The notes beneath the pieces are model-generated. The model was not told the DNA's origin and did not search any database. It worked only from the letters and a program-made list of their open reading frames with translations. Shown one piece after another: positions 55,533 through 63,820 of a stretch of DNA of 64,000 bases. The stretch covers positions 1 to 64,000 of the forward strand of contig JBLGAC010000018.1 of the NCBI GenBank assembly GCA_047610385.1, written 5' to 3'. This DNA comes from JBOCEF01 sp047610385. GTDB lineage: Bacteria > Pseudomonadota > Alphaproteobacteria > Rhodobacterales > Rhodobacteraceae. Numbering within the stretch: position 1 is the stretch's first letter; each line of letters starts with the position of its first letter. The translations under genes and the position numbers were made by a program.

Positions 55533-56489
55533 TCAGGTGCGGCGCACCGGCATCCGGCCAAAATCAGGCAGATCGGTGTCCTGTCCGGCCTCAATGATGC
55601 CGCGGCGGATGGCGCGGGTGCGGGTGAAATAGTCGAACAGCATGTCGCCGTCGCCGGTGCGGATGGCGCGTTGAAGGGCGAACAGTTCCTCAGTGAAGCG
55701 CCCGAGGATTTCCAGCGTCGCGTCCTTGTTGTTCAGGAACACGTCGCGCCACATGGTCGGGTCTGATGCCGCGATGCGGGTGAAGTCGCGAAAGCCAGCG
55801 GCGGAATATTGCACCACCTCGGAATTGGTGACCCGGCGCAGGTCATCCGCGACCCCGACCATGGTATAGGCGATCAGATGCGGCGCATGGGACGTCACCG
55901 CCAGCACCAGGTCGTGGTGTTCGGGGTCCATGTCGTCGACCTTCGCGCCGCAGCCTTGCCAGAACGCCCGCAGACGCGCCAGCGCATCCGCATCCGTGCC
56001 GTCCGTTGGCGTCAGGATGCACCAGCGGCCGTCGAACAGTTCGGCGAACCCCGCCTCTGGCCCCGAATGCTCAGTGCCCGCAAGGGGGTGGGCGGCGATG
56101 AAATGGACGCCATCGGGGATATGGGGCGACACCTGCGCGATCACCGACGCTTTGGTGGAGCCGACATCGGACACCGTTGCGCCAAGCTTCAACGCTGGTG
56201 CGACTTCGGCCGCCGCATCGCCCATGGCACCGACCGGCACGCACAGGATCACCAGATCTGCGCCCTGGGCCGCGTCTGCCGCCGTGTCGTGCACGCTGTC
56301 GAGAAACCCCAGCGCCGCCGCCTTGTCCCGCGTTGCGGCGGAGCGCGCATAGCCCGCCACATGGCGCGCCAGCCCGGCACGGCGGCACGCATGGGCGATC
56401 GACGACCCGATCAGCCCCAGCCCGATCAGCGCGATGCGGTCATAGACCGGGGCGGCTTTGGCGGCCTCCAGCACTTGATGCGCGGTCAT
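55533..56489 (-). CDS. tyrA: Prephenate/arogenate dehydrogenase
   Basis: 318 residues from ATG 56489, which overlaps the hisC stop by four bases (ATGA); the longer frame to 56741 lies inside hisC. The NAD-binding LIGLGLIGSSIAHACRRAGL is at about 20-38. VSDVGSTKASVI, HFIAAHPLAGTEHSGPEAGFAELFDGRWCILTP (conserved His and Arg) and VTSHAPHLIAYTMV follow. These are standard for TyrA, which oxidises prephenate or arogenate toward tyrosine. Pairing with a HisC-type aminotransferase suggests a shared aromatic route. Confidence 0.95.
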   Translation of the reverse strand: MTAHQVLEAAKAAPVYDRIALIGLGLIGSSIAHACRRAGLARHVAGYARSAATRDKAAALGFLDSVHDTAADAAQGADLVILCVPVGAMGDAAAEVAPALKLGATVSDVGSTKASVIAQVSPHIPDGVHFIAAHPLAGTEHSGPEAGFAELFDGRWCILTPTDGTDADALARLRAFWQGCGAKVDDMDPEHHDLVLAVTSHAPHLIAYTMVGVADDLRRVTNSEVVQYSAAGFRDFTRIAASDPTMWRDVFLNNKDATLEILGRFTEELFALQRAIRTGDGDMLFDYFTRTRAIRRGIIEAGQDTDLPDFGRMPVRRT

Positions 56490-57586
56490 CGCGGGTGCTC
56501 CAGAAACGCTTCCATGGCGGACGCGACGCGGCGGCAGCCTTGTTCGTCGCCGATGGTGATGCGGATGAAGCCGGGCAGTTGGTAGCTGTCGACCCGCCGC
56601 AGGATCAGCCCCTGCGTCTTGAAAAACGCGTCCGCCGCGGCGACCCGATCGACGCCAAGTTCGGCCAGCAGAAAGTTGGCGTGGCTCGGCAAGGTCCGCA
56701 CGCCCATCTGTGTCAGGCGCTTGGCCAGCCAGTCGCGCCACACCTCATTGAGGATCGCGCACCGTTCAACCCATTCGGTGTCCTGCATCGCGGCGATCCC
56801 GGCGGCCAGCGCGGGCGAGGTCAGGTTGAACGGTCCGCGCACCCGGCCCAGCACGTCCGAGACGTGTTCAGGCATGTACCCCCAGCCCAGCCGCAGCGCC
56901 GCCAGTCCGTGGATCTTGGAATAGGTGCGGGTCATCACGACGTTATCGCGGGCCTCAACCAGCGCCTTGCCCGCATCAAAACCGGGGGTGCGCACGTATT
57001 CGGCGTATGCGCCGTCCAGCACCAGCAGCGCGCCTTCGGGCAGCCCATCGGCCAGCCGCGCGCAGTCCGCGGGGCTGATCATGGTGCCGGTCGGGTTGTT
57101 GGGGTTGGCGATGAACACAATTTTAGTGCGGTCCGAGCAGGCGGCCAGCAGCGCGTCCACATCGGTGGTCATGTCACGCTCAGGCGTTTCCACCGGCGTT
57201 GCGCCGTTGGCCTGCGCGTCGATGCGGTAAATCGCAAAACCGTGGCGGGTGTGCAGCACCTCATCCCCCGGGCCGGCATAGGCCTGGCACAGGAACGCGA
57301 TCACCTCATCGGACCCGGCGCCGCAGACGATGCGGGCGGGGTCCAAGCCATGCACATCCGCGATCGCAGCGCGCAGGTCGGCATGGCCGCTGTCGGGATA
57401 GATCGACAGGCGGTCTGCCTCAGCGCGATATGCCGCTATGGCGCGGGGCGACGGGCCATAGGGGTTCTCGTTCGCGCTCAGCTTCAGCGGATGCGCGACC
57501 CCGGGGGCCTTGGTTTCGCCGCCAACATAGGGGGCGATCCCCAGAATGCCGGGCTGTGGGCGGATCGTGGGGTGCGGCTGGGTCAT
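56486..57586 (-). CDS. hisC: Histidinol-phosphate/aromatic aminotransferase
   Basis: 366 residues from ATG 57586. Family features are LSANENPYGPSPRA, IVCGAGSDEVI, FIANPNNPTGT, and the PLP-Lys in TYSKIHGLAALRLGW. The enzyme is a class II PLP aminotransferase acting on histidinol phosphate. In gene pairs with tyrA it often also transaminates phenylpyruvate or prephenate. The gene overlaps tyrA by four bases. The 78-bp leader and the decayed Omp gene lie upstream. Confidence 0.94.
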   Translation of the reverse strand: MTQPHPTIRPQPGILGIAPYVGGETKAPGVAHPLKLSANENPYGPSPRAIAAYRAEADRLSIYPDSGHADLRAAIADVHGLDPARIVCGAGSDEVIAFLCQAYAGPGDEVLHTRHGFAIYRIDAQANGATPVETPERDMTTDVDALLAACSDRTKIVFIANPNNPTGTMISPADCARLADGLPEGALLVLDGAYAEYVRTPGFDAGKALVEARDNVVMTRTYSKIHGLAALRLGWGYMPEHVSDVLGRVRGPFNLTSPALAAGIAAMQDTEWVERCAILNEVWRDWLAKRLTQMGVRTLPSHANFLLAELGVDRVAAADAFFKTQGLILRRVDSYQLPGFIRITIGDEQGCRRVASAMEAFLEHPR

Positions 57587-57664
57587 GGCCGGCTCCGTGC
57601 ATCGGCGCCCACAGGGGCGGGCGTCAGGCGAGCGCGCGCAGGATGACGCGCGCCGCTGCAGGGT

Positions 57665-58145
57665 TTACCGCGCGGCGGCATCTTGCGCCAGTGCGCGCAA
57701 CACCGCGCACAACACCGCGTGCGATCTGGCGCGCAACACCGCGTGCGATCTGGCGGGCGATCTGGCATGTGGTGCTGCGCGCAGCACCAACATCGCGAAC
57801 AAGGCATGCTCCGCCCCGCCGCCGATGGTCCAGCCGACATTGGTGATGTCAACGCCGCCCCCAGCCGCGATGATCAGCGTCGGTGCCAAGGCATAGCCAA
57901 GCCGCCCGCGGATGTGCGCGGTCCAATCGACCGTGAAGGCGGTGTAATCGTTGGCCCCGGACGTGTCTTTCTTGCGATGGATGTCGCCAAGGCCAAAATC
58001 GCCCTCAGCGCTGATGATGAGCGTGCCCATCTGGTGGTTGTCGCCCGCCAGCTCGCCGCCATTGAGCCCGTCGATGCTGCGATTGCCCGGACACGGCGCC
58101 ATCGCCGCTGGTTTCGCCGACCCACTGCCCGTCAAACTGGGTCGT
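57665..58145 (-). pseudogene. Decayed outer-membrane beta-barrel gene (Omp25/31-like)
   Basis: Minus-strand pieces match a small porin: about 58140-58090 (TQFDGQWVGETSGDGAVSG), then in another frame about 58090-57800 (NGGELAGDNHQMGTLIISAEGDFG..., HIRGRLGYALAPTLIIAAGGG, GWTIGGGAEHALF). The signal peptide and start are absent and the C-terminal strands are replaced by an Arg/Ala-rich repeat tract (57692-57765). So there is N-terminal loss, one frameshift and C-terminal loss. It follows the FadL-like gene directly. A working short protein is unlikely. Confidence 0.7.
57692..57765. repeat. 24-bp tandem repeat replacing the end of the Omp relic
   Basis: Two copies of a 24-base unit lie at 57706-57729 and 57730-57753 (one difference), then a 12-base partial, with a further related CGCGCAACAC just upstream. 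The repeat is in the frame of the Omp relic and produces the ARSHAVLR-type repeats there. Confidence 0.75.
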
Positions 58146-58168
58146 CCGGGTCGGCAGGCAGCGGTGCC

Positions 58169-59329
58169 TCAGAACGAGAGCTTGAGCCGCACTGCCGCGC
58201 CATAGACCGGCCCTGCTTCGGACCGATAGCTCCAGGATGCGCCGCGCACGGCATCGAAACCGCTTGCCGACCCTTCCATCCGCCAGCCAAGGGCGGTGGT
58301 CAGCTCCAGGTCCACATTGGGGCCAAAGCTGCGCCCGACCCGTGCGCCGATGGTCCACAGATCGGCGATGCCGCCGCTCACGCCCTGATCCCAGCGCAGT
58401 GATCCGGCGACGCGCCAGTTTTCGGTCACGGCGTGCTCAAGCTCCGCCTTCAGGGTCACGGCGTCGGTGAACCCGGTGGGGAACGACGCGTCGACGGTTC
58501 CCTGGCCTGTCGAGACGCCGCTGACCCTCAGGCCGTCAAACGCGCTCCATTCCGTCCATTGCGCGTCGATGGCACCGTGCCAGCCGGGGGCGAGGTCACG
58601 CTCCACCCGCAGCGCGATTGTCTGGGGCATTTCGATGTCGGCCTGCAGGTCGGCACCAGTGGGCTGGCCTTGCAGCCACTGTTTCCCGCTGACCGCAAAG
58701 CCCATCGGCGCGGTATAAAGCGCAGAGATCCGCAGCCCGTCGACGGGATCTTCCCACGAAAATCCGGCGCGCCAGCCTAGGCCCACCTCACGCGATTTGA
58801 AGTGAAAGCTCAGATGCGCGGGAAAGCCGATCTGGTGAAACACCTCCAACCCCCCGGCGCGCAGGCCGCCGATCACCCGCAATTGCGCTGATCCGCCCAT
58901 GTCAAAACGCCATGAACACGCCGCGTCCAGCGACAGCGATTCCAGCCGGGATTCCGCGAATTCATTGGCCGCCGCCCATTTGGGATCGCGCCGTTCCCAC
59001 CGTGCCCAAGGCTGGTGCAGCTTCAGCATGCAATCGCCATTGCCGCCCGCGCGTCCCTTGACGGCGAGGGATCCGGACTTGCCGCTGGGATCCGCACCGC
59101 TGGTCGAGGCGCCGTTCCAGCCATAGCCGTTGCGCGCGCCGGTGCGCCCGTTGGTCGGCTGACGGACAAAACCCGACAGCTCCGCCACGAAGGCATGATC
59201 GTCATGCAGCAAGGCCAGCGGGTCGAGGTCTTCTTGCGAGATGCCGCCCGCAATGGCCGGTGTGTTGGCCGAGACTGACGCGATAATGACGGCGAAAAGG
59301 GCGGTGGTTCTGCAAATTGCACGCAACAT
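58169..59329 (-). CDS. Outer-membrane porin of OmpP1/FadL type (divergent)
   Basis: 386 residues from ATG 59329, with AGGAGAG five bases upstream. A signal peptide covers 1-27 (cleavage near AIAGG). The body has alternating strands and the loop and strand pattern of FadL-like proteins (LRISALYTAPMGFAVSGKQWLQG, MPQTIALRVERDLAPGWHGAIDAQWTEWSAFDGL, and the terminal YGAAVRLKLSF ending in Phe). FadL-family barrels move hydrophobic molecules across the outer membrane. The N-terminal part (residues 28-110) lacks the usual plug motif NPA, so I call it divergent. Related to lipid uptake by inference only. Confidence 0.75.
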   Translation of the reverse strand: MLRAICRTTALFAVIIASVSANTPAIAGGISQEDLDPLALLHDDHAFVAELSGFVRQPTNGRTGARNGYGWNGASTSGADPSGKSGSLAVKGRAGGNGDCMLKLHQPWARWERRDPKWAAANEFAESRLESLSLDAACSWRFDMGGSAQLRVIGGLRAGGLEVFHQIGFPAHLSFHFKSREVGLGWRAGFSWEDPVDGLRISALYTAPMGFAVSGKQWLQGQPTGADLQADIEMPQTIALRVERDLAPGWHGAIDAQWTEWSAFDGLRVSGVSTGQGTVDASFPTGFTDAVTLKAELEHAVTENWRVAGSLRWDQGVSGGIADLWTIGARVGRSFGPNVDLELTTALGWRMEGSASGFDAVRGASWSYRSEAGPVYGAAVRLKLSF

Positions 59330-59668
59330 GGGTCTCTCCTGACGTTCGGCCCGCATGGGGTCGATCGGGCGCTGGTCCCCTCAATCGCAAGGGGGGGCGA
59401 CGCCGAGTTCAACTGGGCGGCCTTGCAGCCGCGACCCGCCATTGATGTATTCCCTAATAAATTATTAATACTAGTTTCAAAGTTAATTAGAATTTGACGT
59501 GCTTAAGAGCATCTATGTGCAGTCTGCGGTTCGGCCACATGTGGTTAAGGCCACATCCAGCGATATCCCACAGGTTGTATTTGAAGATGCTGCGGCCCGT
59601 CTGGCATAAAAATGCGCAAACGTGTCGCCGCGTGCCTGCCCGCGCCGAATCGAGCTGGCAGGGCGTGG
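59330..59668. other. 339-bp intergenic with an AT-rich island
   Basis: The segment 59448-59505 is strongly AT-rich against a GC-rich background and includes TTGAAA and TATTAA-type elements on the minus strand, so it probably holds the promoter of the FadL-like gene. Nothing else is recognised. Confidence 0.5.
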
Positions 59669-60355
59669 CTATTCAGGCCGATCCGGCCCGGTCAGATCGG
59701 CAAGCGCGTGGGCAAACGTTTCCAACCCGGCGGTGCCCTTGGGGGTCAGGGCGTAGATGCCGCGCGCCACCCGCTCAAACCAGCCGTAATGGTCGGCGCG
59801 CATCAGCGGCGCGGCGCGCGCGGTGCCGGTCGCCTTGGCGACGTTGGCGGCCTTGCAGGCGCCATGGGCCGCCAGATGCGCGGCGCAGCGCAGCGCGTCT
59901 TGGCGATAGGCGGTCATACGCAGTTCCCCGGTGGTGCCGCCCACATTGGGGTCCCCGACCCGCCGCGCGAATTCACGCAGCAGCTGCCCGGCCTTGGGGG
60001 CGCTTTGGCGCGGCGCATAGGGGCCGGGGTCCAGATGCGCCTCTACGCCCGCCGGGCCGACCGCCAGCAGCCCCAGTCCCAGACGGCGGCACAGGCGGAT
60101 GATGTCGCGGTAGCGCAGCTTCCAGCCCCGCGCCCCCGAAACCGGAATCGCCAGATAGACCTGCGCGAACACCGCCTGCCGCGCGATCCCTTGCATGACC
60201 AGCGCCAATGAGAAGGTCAGCTTCAGCTCCACAATCACGGGTGGCTCATCGCCGCGCAGTGCCATCAGATCGCAGTCGCCGATTTCTGCCTTCACCTCAT
60301 AGCCCTGGGCTTCGAGATAGGCTTTCACGGGGGCATAAAGATCGGATTCGCGCAT
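59669..60355 (-). CDS. DUF2161 family putative PD-(D/E)XK nuclease-like protein
   Basis: 228 residues from ATG 60355. Residues about 5-110 have a PD-(D/E)XK-type core: MRESDLYAPVKAYLEAQGYEVKAEIGDCDLMAL, then PPVIVELKLTFS with the E-x-K pair. The C-terminal half (about 130-228) contains a winged-helix-like segment (GWFERVARGIYALTPKG). This matches DUF2161, annotated as a putative phosphodiesterase; substrate unknown. The gene is upstream of the FadL gene and downstream of ppa on the same strand. Confidence 0.85.
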   Translation of the reverse strand: MRESDLYAPVKAYLEAQGYEVKAEIGDCDLMALRGDEPPVIVELKLTFSLALVMQGIARQAVFAQVYLAIPVSGARGWKLRYRDIIRLCRRLGLGLLAVGPAGVEAHLDPGPYAPRQSAPKAGQLLREFARRVGDPNVGGTTGELRMTAYRQDALRCAAHLAAHGACKAANVAKATGTARAAPLMRADHYGWFERVARGIYALTPKGTAGLETFAHALADLTGPDRPE

Positions 60356-60461
60356 GGGTCGGACGGCTTTCGCAGCGAAGGGCAGGGCCCTATCTTTGTG
60401 CAATGCCGCGGCAGTGACGGCAAGACGCGAGCATCGCGCAAAACAAGCGCCGCACATGCAA

Positions 60462-60491
60462 ACGCCCGGCCCCCTTTCGGGAACCGGGCGT
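60462..60491 (-). terminator. Terminator after ppa
   Basis: Arms ACGCCCGG and CCGGGCGT (8 bp, perfect) flank a 14-base loop which itself can pair (CCC/GGG). It lies 37 bp after the ppa stop on the minus strand, and is followed by TTTGCATG. Confidence 0.65.
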
Positions 60492-60527
60492 CATCTTCGC
60501 CAAGCCGAGGTCACCCCCGGCGGCAGA

Positions 60528-61064
60528 TCATTTCTGCGCGGCTTTGAGCGATTCGAGCAAGATCGCCTCGGCCTCAGCCTTGTCACCCCAGCCGATGACC
60601 TTGACCCATTTGCCCGCTTCGAGATCTTTGTAATGTTCAAAGAAATGCTTGATGCGGTCGCGGGTCTTGCTGGGAATGTCGGTCAGGTCCTGGATGTGGG
60701 CCTGGAACGGGTCGACCTTCTCCACCGGCACGGCGATCAGCTTGTCGTCCATGCCGCCATCGTCTTCCATCTTCAGCACGCCAACGGGGCGGCAGCGGAT
60801 CACGACGCCGGGGGCCAGATCGAAGTCGCACAGCACCAGCACGTCGGTGGGGTCACCGTCAGCGTGCAGGGTGTTGGGCACGAAGCCATAGTTGCAGGGG
60901 TAGAACATCGGCGTGTTGACGATGCGGTCGACGAAGACGGCGCCGCTGTCCTTGTCGATCTCGTACTTCACGGGTGCGCCGCCGCCGGCGCCGCCGGTGA
61001 TCTCGATCACGACGTTGATGTCGGAGGGCGGGTTCTTGCCGGCGGGGATCTTATCGAGATTCAT
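60528..61064 (-). CDS. ppa: Inorganic pyrophosphatase (family I)
   Basis: 178 residues from ATG 61064, with CAGGAGA upstream. Signatures include VVIEITGGAGGGAPVKYEIDKDSG, FYPCNYGFVPNT, and DGDPTDVLVLCDFDL with the Asp cluster binding Mg2+. KVIGWGDKAEAE follows near the end. It hydrolyses pyrophosphate to drive biosynthesis. The frame's extension to 61205 adds an unrelated Arg/Gly-rich piece. Length and motifs are typical. Confidence 0.97.
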   Translation of the reverse strand: MNLDKIPAGKNPPSDINVVIEITGGAGGGAPVKYEIDKDSGAVFVDRIVNTPMFYPCNYGFVPNTLHADGDPTDVLVLCDFDLAPGVVIRCRPVGVLKMEDDGGMDDKLIAVPVEKVDPFQAHIQDLTDIPSKTRDRIKHFFEHYKDLEAGKWVKVIGWGDKAEAEAILLESLKAAQK

Positions 61065-61170
61065 GAAGGGTCTCCTGGCCAAAGGGGGCCGCGGCGGGCG
61101 GCGATATATGTTGGCGGTCGGGTAGCATGATGCCGTCAGGCGGAAAAGACCTTGCCCCCGCGGCATGATC

Positions 61171-61295
61171 GCGCCACCCAGCCTGCCATGACGCGGACGC
61201 GCCACCCAGCCCGCTATGGCGCGGTCGCGCCGGTCAGCCCGCCATGGCGCGGTCGCGCCGGTCAGCCCGCCAAAGCGCGGGCGCGCCGCTCAGCC
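61171..61295. repeat. 28-bp tandem repeat (4.5 units) overlapping the DMT gene end
   Basis: Units begin at 61171, 61199, 61227 and 61255, exactly 28 bp apart, with a partial at 61283. Each contains GCGCC...CAGCC...GC(C/T)ATG.CGCGG with a few changes. Unit 4 spans the DMT stop codon at 61262. There are no spacers, so this is not a CRISPR array. 28 is not a multiple of three, so changes in copy number would move the gene's end. Confidence 0.85.
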
Positions 61296-62194
61296 CTGAT
61301 GTTCAGCAGGTTGGCGGCCAGCACGACCGCGCCGCCCGCGAACACCGCGATCTCCAACGGCTCACCATAAACCATCACGCCGACAACCGCGATCAGCGGC
61401 AGGCGCAGGAACTCCATCGGCGCAACCACGGTGGCCGGCGCGCAGCCAAGCGCGGAGGTCAGGCAGAAATGCGCCGTCAGCCCCGCCAGCGCCACCACAA
61501 CGATCAAAGGCACGCTGCTGAGGTCGGGCAAAGTGATGCCGCTGTAGAAATATGTCGCAACAATGCCGAACACGCTTTGGGTGACGGTCATCATTAACAG
61601 AATCGAGGCGGTGCTTTCCGTGCGGCTCAGCATCTTGGTGGTCATGACGTTGAACGCAAAAGCGATGGCGCACAGCGCGGCGGCGGCGTGCTCCAGCCCC
61701 AAAGGTGCGGTGCCGGGGCGCGCCACGATCAAGATCCCGATAAAGCCGAGCGTCGCGGACAGAACCCGCGTGCGGGTGAACCGCTCCCGCAGCACCAGGG
61801 GCGCGAGGATCGCAACCCAGATCGGGCTGGTGAATTCAAAGGCGAAAAGCTGCGCCAGCGGGATGGTGGCGACGGCAAAGAACCACAGGTTCTGGCCGGT
61901 GAAATGCGCCGCGTTGCGGATCAGATGCATCGGCGTGCGCCGCACCCGGACCGTGGACAGCGAGCCGCGCGCGCCCAGAATCGCCACGATGATCGCAACC
62001 CCGATGAAGGAGCGCCACATCATCAGCTCAGGCGGGCTGATGCCAAGCCTCGCCACCTCACGCCCCGCCACGGCCATGGATGAAAAGCACAGCATCGCCC
62101 CGGACATCCACGCAGCAGCGCGCAAAGGCCGCCCGTCAAGCTGCCATGCCGTGGCAGCGGCGTCCGCATCCGCGTCAGAAAGCCTGTCGGTCAT
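61262..62194 (-). CDS. DMT family transporter (EamA type)
   Basis: 310 residues from ATG 62194; a longer frame to 62443 has no matching sequence. Ten hydrophobic segments form two EamA repeats, with GREVARLGISPPELMMWRSFIGVAI in the first and PATVVAPMEFLRLPLIAVVGVMVYGEPLE in the second, the usual EamA motif near helix 9. It is an exporter or permease of metabolites in the inner membrane, substrate unknown. The last residues (RAERRARALAG) are encoded in the 28-bp repeat, so the C-terminus may differ between strains. Confidence 0.9.
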   Translation of the reverse strand: MTDRLSDADADAAATAWQLDGRPLRAAAWMSGAMLCFSSMAVAGREVARLGISPPELMMWRSFIGVAIIVAILGARGSLSTVRVRRTPMHLIRNAAHFTGQNLWFFAVATIPLAQLFAFEFTSPIWVAILAPLVLRERFTRTRVLSATLGFIGILIVARPGTAPLGLEHAAAALCAIAFAFNVMTTKMLSRTESTASILLMMTVTQSVFGIVATYFYSGITLPDLSSVPLIVVVALAGLTAHFCLTSALGCAPATVVAPMEFLRLPLIAVVGVMVYGEPLEIAVFAGGAVVLAANLLNIRAERRARALAG

Positions 62195-62524
62195 TGTGCG
62201 GGCCGCGGTGTGGGGTGGGTGGCATGGGGCATGGAGATGGCTCCGAAAGGAGGGCGGCAGGCAGTCGCGCAGCATTTGCCTGCCGCGGCCCGATTGCAAG
62301 CGTGAGAGGTGGTCATTCCGCAGGGTGCCGCCCTTAAATGCGGGGGAGGGCCTGACGCCCTCCCCCTGCGCCCCCCTCCGCGTGGGGACGGTGTGGGGGC
62401 CGCAGGTCGCGCGGTGATGGATGCGGGGGGTGGGCCCGGCCACACGCGCTGCGGCGAGTGGGGTGCAGGGCGGGCCAGATGCGGGCCTGAAGGGACCGCG
62501 ATGGGCTGAACCTGCACCGCCCGT
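62195..62524. other. 330-bp intergenic region
   Basis: Extremely GC-rich, with G- and C-tracts around 62360-62440. It must hold the promoter of the DMT gene on the minus strand. I see no gene or clear hairpin in it. Confidence 0.4.
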
Positions 62525-63817
62525 TCACAAGGCGTCGCGCAATCGTGCCAGCAGCATCGCCGCCACCAGCGTTGGTTTGCGCATCGCCGCGCCGCCGGGA
62601 AAGGTCGGTGTCGGCAGATCCGCCATGGCGTCAAAGCCGGTGCGGTCGACTTTGATTGCCTGGGCCAGCAGGCGCCCGGCCATGGTTGCCAGCGCCACCC
62701 CCGACCCCGAATAGCCCGATGCGTTCAGCACCCCCGGCGCGATTTCTTCGAACATCGGCAGGCGCGACATGGTGATCGCCAGCGTGCCGCCCCAGCCATG
62801 GGTGATCTTCACGCCGCGCAGCTGGGGGAACACCGCCTCCATCCGCGGGCGCACAAAGGCGGGGATGTCAGCGGGGAACGCGTCGCCATAGCTTTCGCCG
62901 CCCCCGAACAGCAGCCGGTTGTCCTGGGACAGCCGGAAATAGTTCACCACGAACCGGCTGTCCGCCACTGCCACGCCGCCGGGGATCAGCGCACGGGCGT
63001 CGGCGGCGCGCAGCGGTTCGGTTGCCACGATGTAATTGTTGATCGGCATCACCCGGGCGGAGACCTTGGGCGCCAGCCCGCCCAGATAGCCGTTGCAGCC
63101 AAGGATCACCTGATCGGCGTGGATCTCGCCGTTCTCGGTGCGCACCAGCCCCGGAGCGACCTCAATCGCGCGTGACATTTCATGCATCCGCGCGCCCGCG
63201 CGCATCGCCGCGTGCCCCAGCCCGCGGGCGAAGTTCAGCGGGTGCAGATGGGCGGCTGACCGATCCAGCGTGCCCCCCGAATAGCCACGCGCGTTCAGAT
63301 GCTTGTGCATCTGTTCGGGCGCGACATAGTCGATGTCGTGATGGCCGTAGACCAGCGCCATATGCTCAGCCAGTGCCTCGGAGGCATCGTCATAGCGTTT
63401 GCGGTGATTGACGTGCAGCACGCCTGAGCGCAGCCCGCAATGGATGCCGTGGCGCATGATCAGACGGCGCACCAGCTTGGCCGCGTCGCGCCCGATTTCC
63501 CACGCTGCGCGGGCGCGCTCAAGGCCCACCATCCGCTCCAGCTCAAACTGGTCGCGGCGCTGGCCGACGCCGACCTGCCCGCCATTGCGGCCTGACGCGC
63601 CCCAGCCGATGCGCTGCGCCTCAATCAGCACCACCGACGCGCCCTGCTCAGCCAGATGCAGCGCTGAGGACAGCCCCGTGAAGCCCCCCCCGACGATGGC
63701 CACGTCGGCGCGCACTGGTCCCGACAGCGGGGTCAGCTCCGGGAACGGGTTCGCGGTGTCGGCATACCAGCTCGGCGCATGGACGCCGGGGCGGTCATTG
63801 CGGTCGAGAAGGTTCAT
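62525..63817 (-). CDS. puuB: FAD-dependent gamma-glutamylputrescine oxidase-like protein
   Basis: 430 residues from ATG 63817, three bases after the stop of a glutamine synthetase family gene. The FAD-binding VAIVGGGFTGLSSALHLAEQGASVVLIEAQRIGWGASGRNGGQV is at about 40-85, the DAO signature. SYGDAFPADIP and HGWGGTLAITMSRLPMFEEI, then NASGYSGSGVALATMAGRLLAQAI follow. This is the PuuB/OrdL pattern. Together with the upstream ligase it suggests putrescine degradation through gamma-glutamylated intermediates. Enzymatic specificity is inferred from the pairing. Confidence 0.88.
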   Translation of the reverse strand: MNLLDRNDRPGVHAPSWYADTANPFPELTPLSGPVRADVAIVGGGFTGLSSALHLAEQGASVVLIEAQRIGWGASGRNGGQVGVGQRRDQFELERMVGLERARAAWEIGRDAAKLVRRLIMRHGIHCGLRSGVLHVNHRKRYDDASEALAEHMALVYGHHDIDYVAPEQMHKHLNARGYSGGTLDRSAAHLHPLNFARGLGHAAMRAGARMHEMSRAIEVAPGLVRTENGEIHADQVILGCNGYLGGLAPKVSARVMPINNYIVATEPLRAADARALIPGGVAVADSRFVVNYFRLSQDNRLLFGGGESYGDAFPADIPAFVRPRMEAVFPQLRGVKITHGWGGTLAITMSRLPMFEEIAPGVLNASGYSGSGVALATMAGRLLAQAIKVDRTGFDAMADLPTPTFPGGAAMRKPTLVAAMLLARLRDAL

Positions 63818-63820
63818 GCC

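Noticed and set aside
55809..56585. Plus-strand frames over tyrA and hisC
   Set aside because: They are shadows of two well-conserved minus-strand enzymes.
61171..61295. CRISPR-like array
   Set aside because: The 28-bp units are directly adjacent with no unique spacers, the unit is imperfect, and no cas genes are in the window.
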